From CAYTEH01 sp964436765 (GTDB lineage Bacteria; Patescibacteriota; Gracilibacteria; Peribacterales; Peribacteraceae): a stretch of DNA of 20,543 nucleotides. Shown one piece after another: positions 12,294-19,874 of this stretch. Where the stretch lies: positions 1-20,543 of the forward strand of contig CAYTEH010000026.1 in the NCBI GenBank assembly GCA_964436765.1, given 5' to 3'. The notes below the pieces were generated by a model. That model worked only from the letters and a program-made list of their open reading frames with translations. It did no database searches and was not told the DNA's origin. The position numbers and the translations under genes are program-made. The stretch's first letter is position 1, and every line of letters begins with the position of its first letter.

Positions 12294-13576
12294 ATCAAAG
12301 CCCTCCTCCTCCTCGCCGGCCGCTCCCGCCGCTTCTGGCCGCTCAGCGAGAAGTCCCTGTTCCCCATCTGCGGGAAGACGCTCGCGGAGCATCAGGTGGA
12401 AACCCTGCTATCGGCTGGCATCACAGACATCACTCTCGTCGTCGGTGCGCATAATAAGAAAGAGATCAAGAAGCTCTTCCCCGGCCTCGCGCAGGTCGAG
12501 CAGAAAGATCTGGACCTCGGCATGCAGGGCGCGTGCCTCAGTGCGCTGCCCAAGATGAAGGACGAGCCGACTCTGATCGTGTCCGGGAACGACGTGATTG
12601 AGGTGAGCGCGCTCAAAGCCCTCCAGAAGGAGGCCTCCATGAAGGGGGTGGACGGCGCGATCCTCGCACGGAAGGTGAAACGCTATTTCCCGGGCGGGTA
12701 CTTGAGCGTCAAAGCAGGTCGCATCGCTGGCATCGTAGAGAAGCCGGGCGAAGGAAATGAGCCGAGCAAACTGGTGAACATCGTCGCGCACGTGCATAAC
12801 GACCCGGCGTCGCTCCTCGCCGCGCTCAAGGCAATCACAAGCAAGCGTGACGACGGCTACGAGCGGGCGCTGCAGTCCCTGTTCGAGTCGAAGAAGTACA
12901 AGGCGGTGCCGTACGAAGGTCTCTGGCAGCCGGTGAAGTACCCGTGGCACCTGCTGCACCTGCTCCCGCTCATGCTCGGGCAGATCAAAAAACAATCCAT
13001 TGATCCCTCCGCGCAGATCCACAAGACCGCAGTGGTGGAGGGAAACGTGGTCATCGGCAAAAACGTGCGCATCCTCCCACATGCATCGGTTATCGGCCCC
13101 TGCACCATCGGGGACGGCTCGATTATCGGCAACAATGCGCTCGTGCGCGGGTCCAGTATCGGCGAACGGTGCGTGGTGGGATACAGCTCGGAAATAAAGG
13201 GATCGATCCTCGCGGGTCCGGTGTGGACGCACATGACGTACCTCGGCGATTCGATCATCGGCAAGAACGTGAGCTTCGGCGGCGGATGCATCACCGGCAA
13301 CCTGCGCCTGGACGAAGGCGAGATCTCGTCGATGTGCGACGATGCCATGATCCCCACCGGCCTCACGAAGCTTGGGGTGATCGTAGGCGACCATTGCCGC
13401 TTCGGCATCAAGGTGAGTTGTAACCCCGGCGTGAAGGTGGGTGGCGGCACGTTCGTGGGCGGCATGACCATGCTCGGCCACGACATTCCCGACGCGCGCT
13501 TCGTTTCGACCAAAGAAGGAAAGGTGGACATCAAGGAAAACAAAGCTGAGGTTCCGGGGATGGACGATCGCAAAAA
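12294..13576 (+). CDS. GlmU-like sugar-phosphate nucleotidyltransferase/hexapeptide protein, cut by gap
   Basis: A two-domain protein of at least 427 codons. The N-terminal Rossmann-like domain has the nucleotidyltransferase signature (LLLAGRSRRFWPLSEK, then GKTL), plus IVSGNDVIEV and GRIAGIVEKPG. From about residue 235 comes a left-handed beta-helix built of hexapeptide repeats (IDPSAQIHKTAVVEGNVVIG and on). This resembles GlmU or other bifunctional sugar-1-phosphate nucleotidyltransferases that supply activated sugars for the cell envelope. The exact sugar cannot be told. The normal Met-Lys-Ala start reads Ile-Lys-Ala (ATC at 12294), with no in-frame ATG nearby; the first standard start is a GTG at 12396, which would remove the nucleotide-binding loop. 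Either ATC is used or the base is an error. The 3' end lies in the 100-N gap. Confidence 0.85.
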
Positions 13577-13676
13577 NNNNNNNNNNNNNNNNNNNNNNNN
13601 NNNNNNNNNNNNNNNNNNNNNNNNNNNNNNNNNNNNNNNNNNNNNNNNNNNNNNNNNNNNNNNNNNNNNNNNNNNN
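13577..13676. other. Assembly gap of exactly 100 N
   Basis: One hundred consecutive Ns, a length commonly used as a placeholder for a scaffold gap of unknown size. The end of the GlmU-like gene, and possibly more, is missing here. The frame downstream of the gap should not be trusted as a continuation. Confidence 0.97.
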
Positions 13677-13740
13677 CATGTGGAAAACCCCGCTCTCCAC
13701 ATTCCATTGTCCCCCCTGATGCCCAGACTCTCTTTTGACG

Positions 13741-13759
13741 CATTAAAATCATTTTAATG
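13741..13759. repeat. Perfect AT-rich palindrome beside the DnaA boxes
   Basis: CATTAAAAT, one base, then ATTTTAATG. It lies 20 bases left of the perfect DnaA box pair. It could be part of a DNA-unwinding element or the site of another origin-binding protein; it has no T tail that would mark a terminator. Confidence 0.6.
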
Positions 13760-13779
13760 TGCTTTTTATGCGATTTTAG

Positions 13780-13801
13780 TTATCCACACCCCTGTGGATA
13801 A
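13780..13801. promoter_or_regulatory. Inverted pair of perfect DnaA boxes
   Basis: TTATCCACA (plus strand, 13780-13788) and TGTGGATAA (its complement, 13793-13801) are separated by four C-rich bases. Both match the bacterial DnaA consensus exactly. A head-to-head pair so close upstream of dnaN supports origin or dnaN autoregulation function. Confidence 0.85.
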
Positions 13802-14188
13802 GCCCGAAACGCACTTGCCCCCATTCTCCACGACGATGTGCACATGTGTTTCCTTATTTCCTCTTCTGTAAGCCAATATTGTAGTTTTTGAGGAGTGGCC
13901 TCGCTTCACCATCGCTTCTCCACGAGTTTTCCACATCGCAGTCACACGCACGATTTGTTCAAGAATTCCCTGTTTGGCTTCCGGAAGCGAAGCACTGTCA
14001 GGTCTCTCCGTCCTTTTCCATATATCAGACCCTGGAATGTGGATGGTGTGATAGACCCTATGATGATGATGAATTCAGTATATTTCTTTTCTCTCTTCCA
14101 ATAGGCGGAAAAAATCTGCGGACGTGTTTGTGTGTAAAAAAAAGAAAATCTGGTTTTATTTTTTTAATTGAAGTACATTCACACCCCT

Positions 14189-15355
14189 ATGAAATTCTCG
14201 TGCGCCACTCAGGATTTTCTTGAATCATTGCAGCTTGTAAGCCGCGCGATTGGGGGTCAGCAGGCTCTGCCGATTCTTGGGAATATATTAATGGATGTGA
14301 AAGGAGGCGTGTGTACCGTCAGTGCGACTGATTTGGAGTTAAGTATTGTGACCAGTTTCAATGCGAGTATCGAAAGCGAAGGCACCGTGACGGTTCCAGC
14401 CAAGGCGATGTTGAACTTCGTTCAATTTAATACCGATGCCGAGATGGTGCTGGAAGTAAAAGACGGCACCCAGGTAAAGGTGTCATCGAAGCATGCCAAG
14501 GCGAGCATTGCGGGCGAGGCGGCGAGCGAATACCCCACCATCAGTCCGGTGGACAAGCAGTCAGAGTTCTCCATTGGCATCGGCCCCCTGCTGGAGGCAT
14601 TGCATCTGGTTACATTCTCCTCGGCAAAGACCACTCTGCGGCCGGTTCTTTCGGGCGTGTATATGCGCAGGAATGCAACTTCCATCATTCTCGCCGCCAC
14701 CGACAGTTACCGGTTGTCGGAATATACGATCGCCATGGATGACCAGGGGGCGGATATGTCGTGCATCATTCCAGTGAAGGTATTAGACGAGCTCAGGGTC
14801 GTTCTTGGGGGCATGAAGGCAGAGAAGAAAGAGAAGAAGTCGAAGGAGGGTGGCGTACGGGACGAAGAAAAGAAGAGCGATAAGGTGAGTATCGCGCTCG
14901 GGCGCCAGCAGATTGAAATCAGCGTGGGCCGCACGCGGCTCCTTTCCCGTCTTATTGACGGCAAATTCCCCAACTACGAGCAGATCATTCCCAAAGAGTC
15001 GGCGACCACCGTGCAACTATCCCTCACTGATTTCATGCCGGCAGTGAAGCGCATGCATTACTTCGCGAAGGAGGTGAACAACAACCTCACGTTCCACTTC
15101 AAGCAGGGTGAATCGCGCATCTTCACGCCCCAGACGCCAGCGGGCCGCGATGAGGCGATGCTTGCGACGGAGGTGACCGGCAGCGAGAACAAGATCGCGC
15201 TCAGCTCCTCGTACCTGCTCGACTTTTTAAACCACATCGATTCAGAGTCGGTCACAATGCACATGCAGGACAGTCAGCACCCGGCAGTGTTCAAGATCCC
15301 AGGCAACGACAAATACCTGCACCTGATCATGCCGCTCAGGATGCAGGAGGAGTGA
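14189..15355 (+). CDS. dnaN: DNA polymerase III beta subunit (sliding clamp)
   Basis: The 388-residue clamp forms a ring that holds the replicative polymerase on DNA. The ATG at 14189 begins the usual MKFS... strand followed by the LPILGNIL motif (27-34); an in-frame TTG at 14168 would add seven unlikely residues. Other family landmarks are TDSYRLS (171-177), RLIDGKFPNY (254-263), and the C-terminal LIMPLRM (379-385), which normally ends the clamp. Three extra residues (QEE) follow. In domain 2 a very charged insert, residues 209-232, is Lys/Glu-rich (KAEKKEKKSKEGG) and absent from typical clamps. The gene stands directly beside the probable origin. No Shine-Dalgarno; TACATT (14174-14179) ends nine bases before the ATG and could be a weak -10. 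Confidence 0.96.
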   Translation: MKFSCATQDFLESLQLVSRAIGGQQALPILGNILMDVKGGVCTVSATDLELSIVTSFNASIESEGTVTVPAKAMLNFVQFNTDAEMVLEVKDGTQVKVSSKHAKASIAGEAASEYPTISPVDKQSEFSIGIGPLLEALHLVTFSSAKTTLRPVLSGVYMRRNATSIILAATDSYRLSEYTIAMDDQGADMSCIIPVKVLDELRVVLGGMKAEKKEKKSKEGGVRDEEKKSDKVSIALGRQQIEISVGRTRLLSRLIDGKFPNYEQIIPKESATTVQLSLTDFMPAVKRMHYFAKEVNNNLTFHFKQGESRIFTPQTPAGRDEAMLATEVTGSENKIALSSSYLLDFLNHIDSESVTMHMQDSQHPAVFKIPGNDKYLHLIMPLRMQEE

Positions 15356-15365
15356 CATCGGGCAT

Positions 15366-15419
15366 TGTCATGGTGAGCTGAGCCTGCCCTGAGCCCTGCC
15401 GAAGGGTCGAACCATGATC
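15366..15419 (+). repeat. TGTCAT-type palindromic repeat F, after dnaN
   Basis: Begins TGTCATGGTGAG and ends GGTCGAACCATGA, with GCC..GGC-type pairing between. This is the CTGAGCC...CGAACCATGA class of dispersed intergenic repeat, which shares the TGTCAT..GAG start with the other repeats in the window. Confidence 0.7.
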
Positions 15420-15443
15420 ATGCCCTTGAGGATGTAGGAGGAG
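15415..15443 (+). repeat. Partial direct duplicate of the dnaN 3' end
   Basis: The 29 bases match the dnaN end (15324-15352) at 25 positions. Read in the same frame the copy gives IMPLRM followed by TAG. Two of the differences are synonymous for Pro and Leu. The two copies are 91 bases apart and bracket repeat F. Confidence 0.55.
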
Positions 15444-15452
15444 CAAGTCCAT

Positions 15453-15490
15453 ATCATCCTGAGCGCCGAGCCAGGGCTCGCCGTGAGAAT
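15453..15490 (+). repeat. ATCATCCTGAGCG repeat G
   Basis: ATATCATCCTGAGCG, then GAGCC/GGCTC pairing around a short loop, then GTGAGAAT. It lies directly upstream of the AT-rich gene pair and may mark the boundary of the AT-rich segment. Confidence 0.5.
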
Positions 15491-15512
15491 ATATTGAGTA
15501 GTAATGTGATTA

Positions 15513-15541
15513 TTGCATTTTATAATAAAATATAGTATAAT
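15513..15541 (+). promoter_or_regulatory. Promoter of the AT-rich gene pair
   Basis: -35-like TTGCAT (15513-15518), a 17-base spacer and a perfect -10 TATAAT (15536-15541). The ATG at 15549 begins seven bases after the -10, so transcription should begin at the start codon. A second TATAAT at 15521-15526 could start transcription near 15533. Confidence 0.6.
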
Positions 15542-15548
15542 AATTCTT

Positions 15549-15872
15549 ATGGAAGACTTTAATCAACTCAGCACCAATGGAAAAATAGAGGCCATTTTAG
15601 CAGCAGCATTTGGACCAATGACAGAAGAAGATGTGCTTAGCTTTATGGGTGTTGATTCAACTAACGCGCCAGATGTACAGCAGATACGGGAATTGCTTCG
15701 TTCTTATACATTGAAACAGGTAGGGAAAAAATCAGAAGCTTTGTACGGCATTGATGAATCTCAAAAAGACGAAGTTATACGGCGCCTGAATATTGAGATA
15801 AAAAGTGTCCATGACCATATCGCTAATGCGATCGAAAAAAAGATAAATAAAGCAAGAAATTTTCAATCTTGA
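15549..15872 (+). CDS. 107-aa unknown protein, first of AT-rich pair
   Basis: Family not recognised. A soluble helical protein: MEDFNQLSTNGKIEAILAAA, then a segment with FMGVDSTNAPDVQQIRELL, ending in a long basic helix (IANAIEKKINKARNF). The ATG at 15549 is preferred to an upstream ATG because it sits right after the -10 box. Its stop overlaps the TTG start of the next gene (TTGA), so the pair is translationally coupled. The two genes are clearly richer in A and T than pyrB, mfd or the GlmU-like gene and may have been acquired from elsewhere. Small coupled pairs like this include toxin-antitoxin systems, but no such motif is visible. Confidence 0.75.
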   Translation: MEDFNQLSTNGKIEAILAAAFGPMTEEDVLSFMGVDSTNAPDVQQIRELLRSYTLKQVGKKSEALYGIDESQKDEVIRRLNIEIKSVHDHIANAIEKKINKARNFQS

Positions 15873-16372
15873 GCCAAAAATATTATTCATTTGCTGAGTA
15901 TATGGAAAAAACAAATATAGCGAGAGAGCGCTGGGCGCAACTTAAGCCCATTCAACACTCTATTGGGTCTGCCGAAGAATTTTTGGCCAGCCGCAATGAG
16001 TACGAAAGACTTTGTTATGAGCAGATGTCCACAAGCAAAGATCCCGACAATCGTACATGGAACACCAGGCGACTTTCTTTGGAGGGTCTGGCCTGTAGCC
16101 AGATACTTGAACTTGCCCAACACGGCAAGAAAGCTGTTTTAGATGGAGGTCAGAAAAGAATCATTGGTTCAATGATCTCGAAGGCTGTAAAAATGTCAGA
16201 TGATGTTAATGATGGCGATATTGATGATGCACTCGTTCTTGGAATTGTGAATTATTTGCAAACCCTGCAAATGAGCCAGCTTGCGAATACAGCACCGAAA
16301 AGTCCTGTGGATTCTCTTGTGCAGGGCGGTCGGTCGGTAGCAATGAATGTTTTTCAGAGTGGTCAGAAATGA
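15869..16372 (+). CDS. 167-aa unknown protein, second of AT-rich pair
   Basis: Family not recognised. The TTG at 15869 overlaps the preceding stop; an in-frame ATG at 15902 is the alternative and would shorten it by 11 residues. The protein is helical and soluble, with an acidic DDVNDGDIDDALVLG stretch near residue 110 and a C-terminus rich in Ser, Gly and Gln. AT-rich composition matches the partner gene. It ends 32 bases before the mfd promoter, so the pair is a self-contained unit between two housekeeping genes. Confidence 0.75.
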   Translation: MSQKYYSFAEYMEKTNIARERWAQLKPIQHSIGSAEEFLASRNEYERLCYEQMSTSKDPDNRTWNTRRLSLEGLACSQILELAQHGKKAVLDGGQKRIIGSMISKAVKMSDDVNDGDIDDALVLGIVNYLQTLQMSQLANTAPKSPVDSLVQGGRSVAMNVFQSGQK

Positions 16373-16404
16373 GTTGCCTAGGGGACTTAGTGCTGGGTCG
16401 ACAC

Positions 16405-16432
16405 TTGTCTTTGCCCGCTAATCCTCTATAAT
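16405..16432 (+). promoter_or_regulatory. Promoter of mfd
   Basis: -35 TTGTCT (four of six), a 16-base spacer and a perfect TATAAT (16427-16432). Transcription would begin near 16439, leaving an untranslated leader of about 80 bases, unusually long for this window. Confidence 0.6.
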
Positions 16433-16519
16433 ATCTTCATCAACAGACATCCAGCGTTCCGATCGCTTTTGCGGCCGGGCGCCTTGGGGGTTTGAGGACA
16501 TTTTCGATCCTACAAACGC

Positions 16520-19500
16520 ATGGAACCTTCTCTCCTTTTAGGGAGGGACACTCATCGGGAATTAGCTGATCTGCTCAAAGCGGAGGGTCGGCTTGTGCTG
16601 TCCGGCGCCAGTAACGAGACGGCCAAGGCGATGCTCATCAGCCACCTGCTCGGGTTCCATCCGCGCACATCGTTGCTTGTGACGCAGAATGAGGCGGGCG
16701 TGGAGGGGCTCCGTCACTGGCTTCAGTTTTTTGGGCAGACCACGCACGGCATCGAGCCCGTCGCCGACGCCGATGGCGGCATTACGCCGGAGCAGCTGCA
16801 GACATTCCTGCTTTTTATGGAGCAAAGCGGTTCGCCCGGGGGCGACGGCGTGTTCGTGATGGACCGGGCCACCTGGGATGCTGAGTTCCCTCTCTATAGC
16901 GAGCTGGAAGACCGGAAAGTGACGCTCGAGAAGGGGAAGAAGGTGAACTTCACGCAGTTCTTCGAAAGCCTCATCGAGCGTGGGTATAGCCACGGCGACG
17001 ACATGTACCTGCACCCCGGCCAGTACCGGCGCATCGGCGACGTGCTCGACATCTACCCCATCCAGGCACTGCATTCGTACCGCGTCTCGTTCGACTTCGA
17101 AGTGGTGAGCACCATCGTGGCGGTGGACAAAGACGATCTCTCCATCACCACGCCCCATGGCGACTCACTCGATGTGTTTCCGGCAATGTACGAACGAACC
17201 GCTCCCATCCGCGACCAATTCACGAAGCACGCGCTGCTGATCCTCGATGACCAGGACGACGTCTTGCCACCGGCGAAGGGCGCCACGCTCAGCTTCACGG
17301 CGTTCCCGGAGTCGGTGAAATACCACTCGCACGTGCGCTACCTCTCGGTGCTGAAGTTCTACACCCTCACGGATTTCCTCAACGACGTGCGCGACAAGCT
17401 CACGCAGGACTGGACGCTGATCGTCGTCACAAAACGCCTGAAAGAGCTGGAAGAAGTGCTGCAGGAGGAACATGTGCCGCATACGTCCAAGGCTGAGCGC
17501 AGGCCCGGGGCCATCACGCTCATCCATGCGGACGAGGATGACCTGCTCCCCCACTCCATCCAGAACCCCGACAGCCACTGCGCGCTCCTGACGGACCGCG
17601 AGATCTTCTCGCTCCGCAAGGCCGGCAAGCAGAGGAGCGTCGCCAAGCTCGCTCTCGATTTCATCACCAGTCTGCAGCCGGGCGACTACGTGGTGCACAT
17701 GGAGCACGGCATCGGGCACTTCGAGGGCATGACGCAGAAGGAGATCGACAACGTCGCGCGCGAGTATCTGGAACTCACCTACGCCGAGGGCGACAAGCTC
17801 TTCGTGCCCGTCGATCAGGCGGACAAGCTGAGTAAGTATGTGCACGAGGAGGGCATGGAGCCCACTCTCACGCGCCTCGGGACCGTGGAATGGAAGAAGC
17901 TCACCGAGAAGATGCGCAAGGAGACGCAGCAGATAGCCAAAGAACTGCTCCAGCTCTACGCCAAGCGCGCCAAGAGCAAGGGGCATTCCTTCACCGAAGA
18001 CAGCGAACGGCAGCGCAAGTTCGAGGAAGCGTTTCCGTACGAGGAGACTCCCGGCCAGATGAAGGCCATTCAGGACATCAAGGCGGATATGGAGAGCGAG
18101 CATCCCATGGACCGCCTCGTGTGCGGAGACGTCGGGTTCGGGAAAACGGAAGTGGCGATGCGCGCCGCCTTCAAGGCAGCCGACGCGGGCAAGCAGGTGG
18201 CGGTGATCGCGCCCATCACGATTCTTGCGGACCAGCACTACCGGAATTTCCTCGAGCGCATGAAGCCTTTCGGCATGCGGGTGGAAATGCTCAGCCGGTT
18301 CCGTACGCAGGCGGAACAGACGAAGGTGCTTGCAGGCCTCCGGAAAGGCGACGTGCAGGTGGTGATCGGCACGCACCGGCTGCTGCAGGATGATGTGCAG
18401 TTTTTGAATCTGGGATTGGTGATTATCGATGAAGAGCAGCGGTTCGGCGTGAAGCAGAAGGAGAAGTTCAAGGAGATGCGCGCCTCGGTCGATATTCTGA
18501 CCCTCACCGCGACCCCCATCCCGCGCACGCTCAACCTCGGTCTCCACAAGCTTCGCGACATCACCACCATCACCACTCCCCCGCCCGGGCGCCTTCCCAT
18601 CATCACCGAGGTCCGCAAATACTCCGACGAACTCGTGCGCCAGTCGATCCTCACGGAACTCAAGCGCAAGGGGCAGTCGTTCGTGCTCCACAACAGGGTG
18701 GAAACCATCGATGCCTTCGCGCAGAAGCTCCGTGCGCTCGTCCCCGAGGCGACCTTCGTCGTGGGGCACGGGCAGCTGAAGCCCGAGCAGCTCGAGGAGC
18801 GCATCGTCGACTTCAAGGAAGGAAAATACGACGTGCTCGTGAGCTCCACCATCATCGAGAACGGGATCGACCTGCCGCGCGCGAACACGCTCATCGTCAA
18901 CGAAGCCGAGCGGTTCGGCCTCTCGCAGCTCTACCAGCTCCGCGGTCGCGTCGGCCGCTCAAAACTCCAGGCGTATGCGTACTTCCTGTACCACACGCAG
19001 AAGCTCAAGGACGACGCCAAGAAGCGCCTCCGTGCCATTGTGGAGGCGTGCGAGCTCGGCTCGGGGTTCCAGGTGGCCATGCGCGACCTGGAGATCCGCG
19101 GCGCGGGCGAAATCCTCGGCGCCAGCCAGTCGGGAACCATGCAGACCGTCGGTGTCAGCCACTACCTGCGGATGCTCAAGCACGCCGTCGAAGACCTGAA
19201 GAGCGGCCGGAAAGAGGGCGACGAGGAGATTGAGACCGCCCAGGTCGAGATCCAGCTCCCCGTGGAGGCGCTCATCCCGACCTTCTACATCACTGACAGC
19301 GACGAGAAGATCTCGGTGTACCAGAAGCTCGCGGGCAGCGACGACGAAGTCATCCTCAAGGAATTCGAGAACGACCTGCGCGAGGAATACGGCGAGCCGC
19401 CCACGGCCGTGATGCACCTCTTCAGCATCCTTCGCCTCCGCCTCGCCTGCCGCCGCTCGGGCGTCCTGCGCGTCAAAATGGAGGATGGGTCCGGCGACCG

Positions 19501-19747
19501 GCAGATCATCCTGACGCTGAGTCCCCGCGTGACCGCCAAGGAAATCATGCAGCTCCTCTCGGTGAACCCGCAGTGGAAGATCAGCGGCTCGACGCTCCGC
19601 CTCACCGAATCGGTGCTGATGTCCAAGGCGAAGGGGAAGGACTGGGTGGATTATCTGGCTGAGGAAGTGGGGCATCTGCAGAGGAAGAAGGAGGCGAAGA
19701 AGAAGGACTCAAAGGAGTCAGAAGAGGAAAAGGATGCAAAGGATTGA
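16520..19747 (+). CDS. mfd: Transcription-repair coupling factor
   Basis: Mfd binds RNA polymerase stalled at DNA damage, pushes it off with its DNA translocase and recruits UvrA. At 1075 residues it is slightly shorter than the E. coli protein (1148). The N-terminal third is the UvrB-homology region. The CarD-like polymerase-interacting domain starts near residue 385 (GDYVVHMEHGIGHFEGM). The translocase has Walker A GDVGFGKTE (536-544), the DEEQ box (637-640), the LTATPIPRTL motif, and RGRVGRS. A TRCF-type C-terminal domain follows. The last ~25 residues are Lys/Glu-rich (EAKKKDSKESEEEKDAKD) and partly encoded by short AAGGATGCAAA-like direct repeats that continue past the stop. Catalytic motifs are intact. 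The start has no Shine-Dalgarno. It is the first gene of its transcript. Confidence 0.97.
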   Translation: MEPSLLLGRDTHRELADLLKAEGRLVLSGASNETAKAMLISHLLGFHPRTSLLVTQNEAGVEGLRHWLQFFGQTTHGIEPVADADGGITPEQLQTFLLFMEQSGSPGGDGVFVMDRATWDAEFPLYSELEDRKVTLEKGKKVNFTQFFESLIERGYSHGDDMYLHPGQYRRIGDVLDIYPIQALHSYRVSFDFEVVSTIVAVDKDDLSITTPHGDSLDVFPAMYERTAPIRDQFTKHALLILDDQDDVLPPAKGATLSFTAFPESVKYHSHVRYLSVLKFYTLTDFLNDVRDKLTQDWTLIVVTKRLKELEEVLQEEHVPHTSKAERRPGAITLIHADEDDLLPHSIQNPDSHCALLTDREIFSLRKAGKQRSVAKLALDFITSLQPGDYVVHMEHGIGHFEGMTQKEIDNVAREYLELTYAEGDKLFVPVDQADKLSKYVHEEGMEPTLTRLGTVEWKKLTEKMRKETQQIAKELLQLYAKRAKSKGHSFTEDSERQRKFEEAFPYEETPGQMKAIQDIKADMESEHPMDRLVCGDVGFGKTEVAMRAAFKAADAGKQVAVIAPITILADQHYRNFLERMKPFGMRVEMLSRFRTQAEQTKVLAGLRKGDVQVVIGTHRLLQDDVQFLNLGLVIIDEEQRFGVKQKEKFKEMRASVDILTLTATPIPRTLNLGLHKLRDITTITTPPPGRLPIITEVRKYSDELVRQSILTELKRKGQSFVLHNRVETIDAFAQKLRALVPEATFVVGHGQLKPEQLEERIVDFKEGKYDVLVSSTIIENGIDLPRANTLIVNEAERFGLSQLYQLRGRVGRSKLQAYAYFLYHTQKLKDDAKKRLRAIVEACELGSGFQVAMRDLEIRGAGEILGASQSGTMQTVGVSHYLRMLKHAVEDLKSGRKEGDEEIETAQVEIQLPVEALIPTFYITDSDEKISVYQKLAGSDDEVILKEFENDLREEYGEPPTAVMHLFSILRLRLACRRSGVLRVKMEDGSGDRQIILTLSPRVTAKEIMQLLSVNPQWKISGSTLRLTESVLMSKAKGKDWVDYLAEEVGHLQRKKEAKKKDSKESEEEKDAKD

Positions 19748-19818
19748 GGATGCAAAAGATGAAAGCGATCAGGCCCGGTTCCTTTGAATCGTTCCTATCC
19801 TTTTGATCTCTTGTATCC
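19748..19818. terminator. Imperfect hairpin after mfd
   Basis: GGATGCAAAAGAT (19748-19760) and ATCTCTTGTATCC (19806-19818) pair at 11 of 13 positions, and inner bases near 19766 and 19789 continue the pairing. There is no clean T tail directly after it on the plus strand, so termination is uncertain; it may instead be a repeat remnant. Confidence 0.35.
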
Positions 19819-19862
19819 TCGCGTCGTGGCCTGGCGAACTGGCGGTCTCCCGCATTTTCCGC

Positions 19863-19868
19863 TATACT
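19863..19868 (+). promoter_or_regulatory. -10 box (TATACT) of the gene at 19875
   Basis: TATACT, then three bases to the first ATG (19872) and six bases to the second ATG (19875). The same hexamer and six-base spacing occur before the GlmU-like gene. No -35 is clear. Confidence 0.45.
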
Positions 19869-19874
19869 ACGATG

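Larger units (their letters stand above)
13679..14188. other. Probable replication origin (oriC) upstream of dnaN
   Basis: This 510-base stretch has no convincing gene. It holds a perfect inverted pair of DnaA boxes (13780-13788 and 13793-13801) and near-matches at 13679-13687 (minus, TTTTCCACA), 13693-13701 (CTCTCCACA), 13824-13832 and 13916-13924 (both TTCTCCACG), and 13927-13935 (TTTTCCACA). AT-rich DNA flanks the boxes: a 19-base palindrome at 13741-13759, and T/A tracts at 14137-14167. Bacterial origins often lie beside dnaA or dnaN with this composition. dnaA itself is not in the window. Gene direction also changes from mainly minus on the left to plus on the right, as expected near an origin. 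Confidence 0.7.

Noticed and set aside
12408..13700. 430-codon minus-strand frame opposite the GlmU-like gene
   Set aside because: It crosses the N gap and mirrors a gene with clear nucleotidyltransferase and hexapeptide motifs.
13766..14223. Short open frames in the origin region (13766-13951 minus; 13888-14223 plus)
   Set aside because: They overlap DnaA boxes and the dnaN start, lack any promoter or ribosome site, and read as low-quality protein.
17165..18769. 534-codon minus-strand open frame
   Set aside because: It is antisense to mfd; its His/Leu/Glu-rich composition is the usual mirror of a GC-rich gene.
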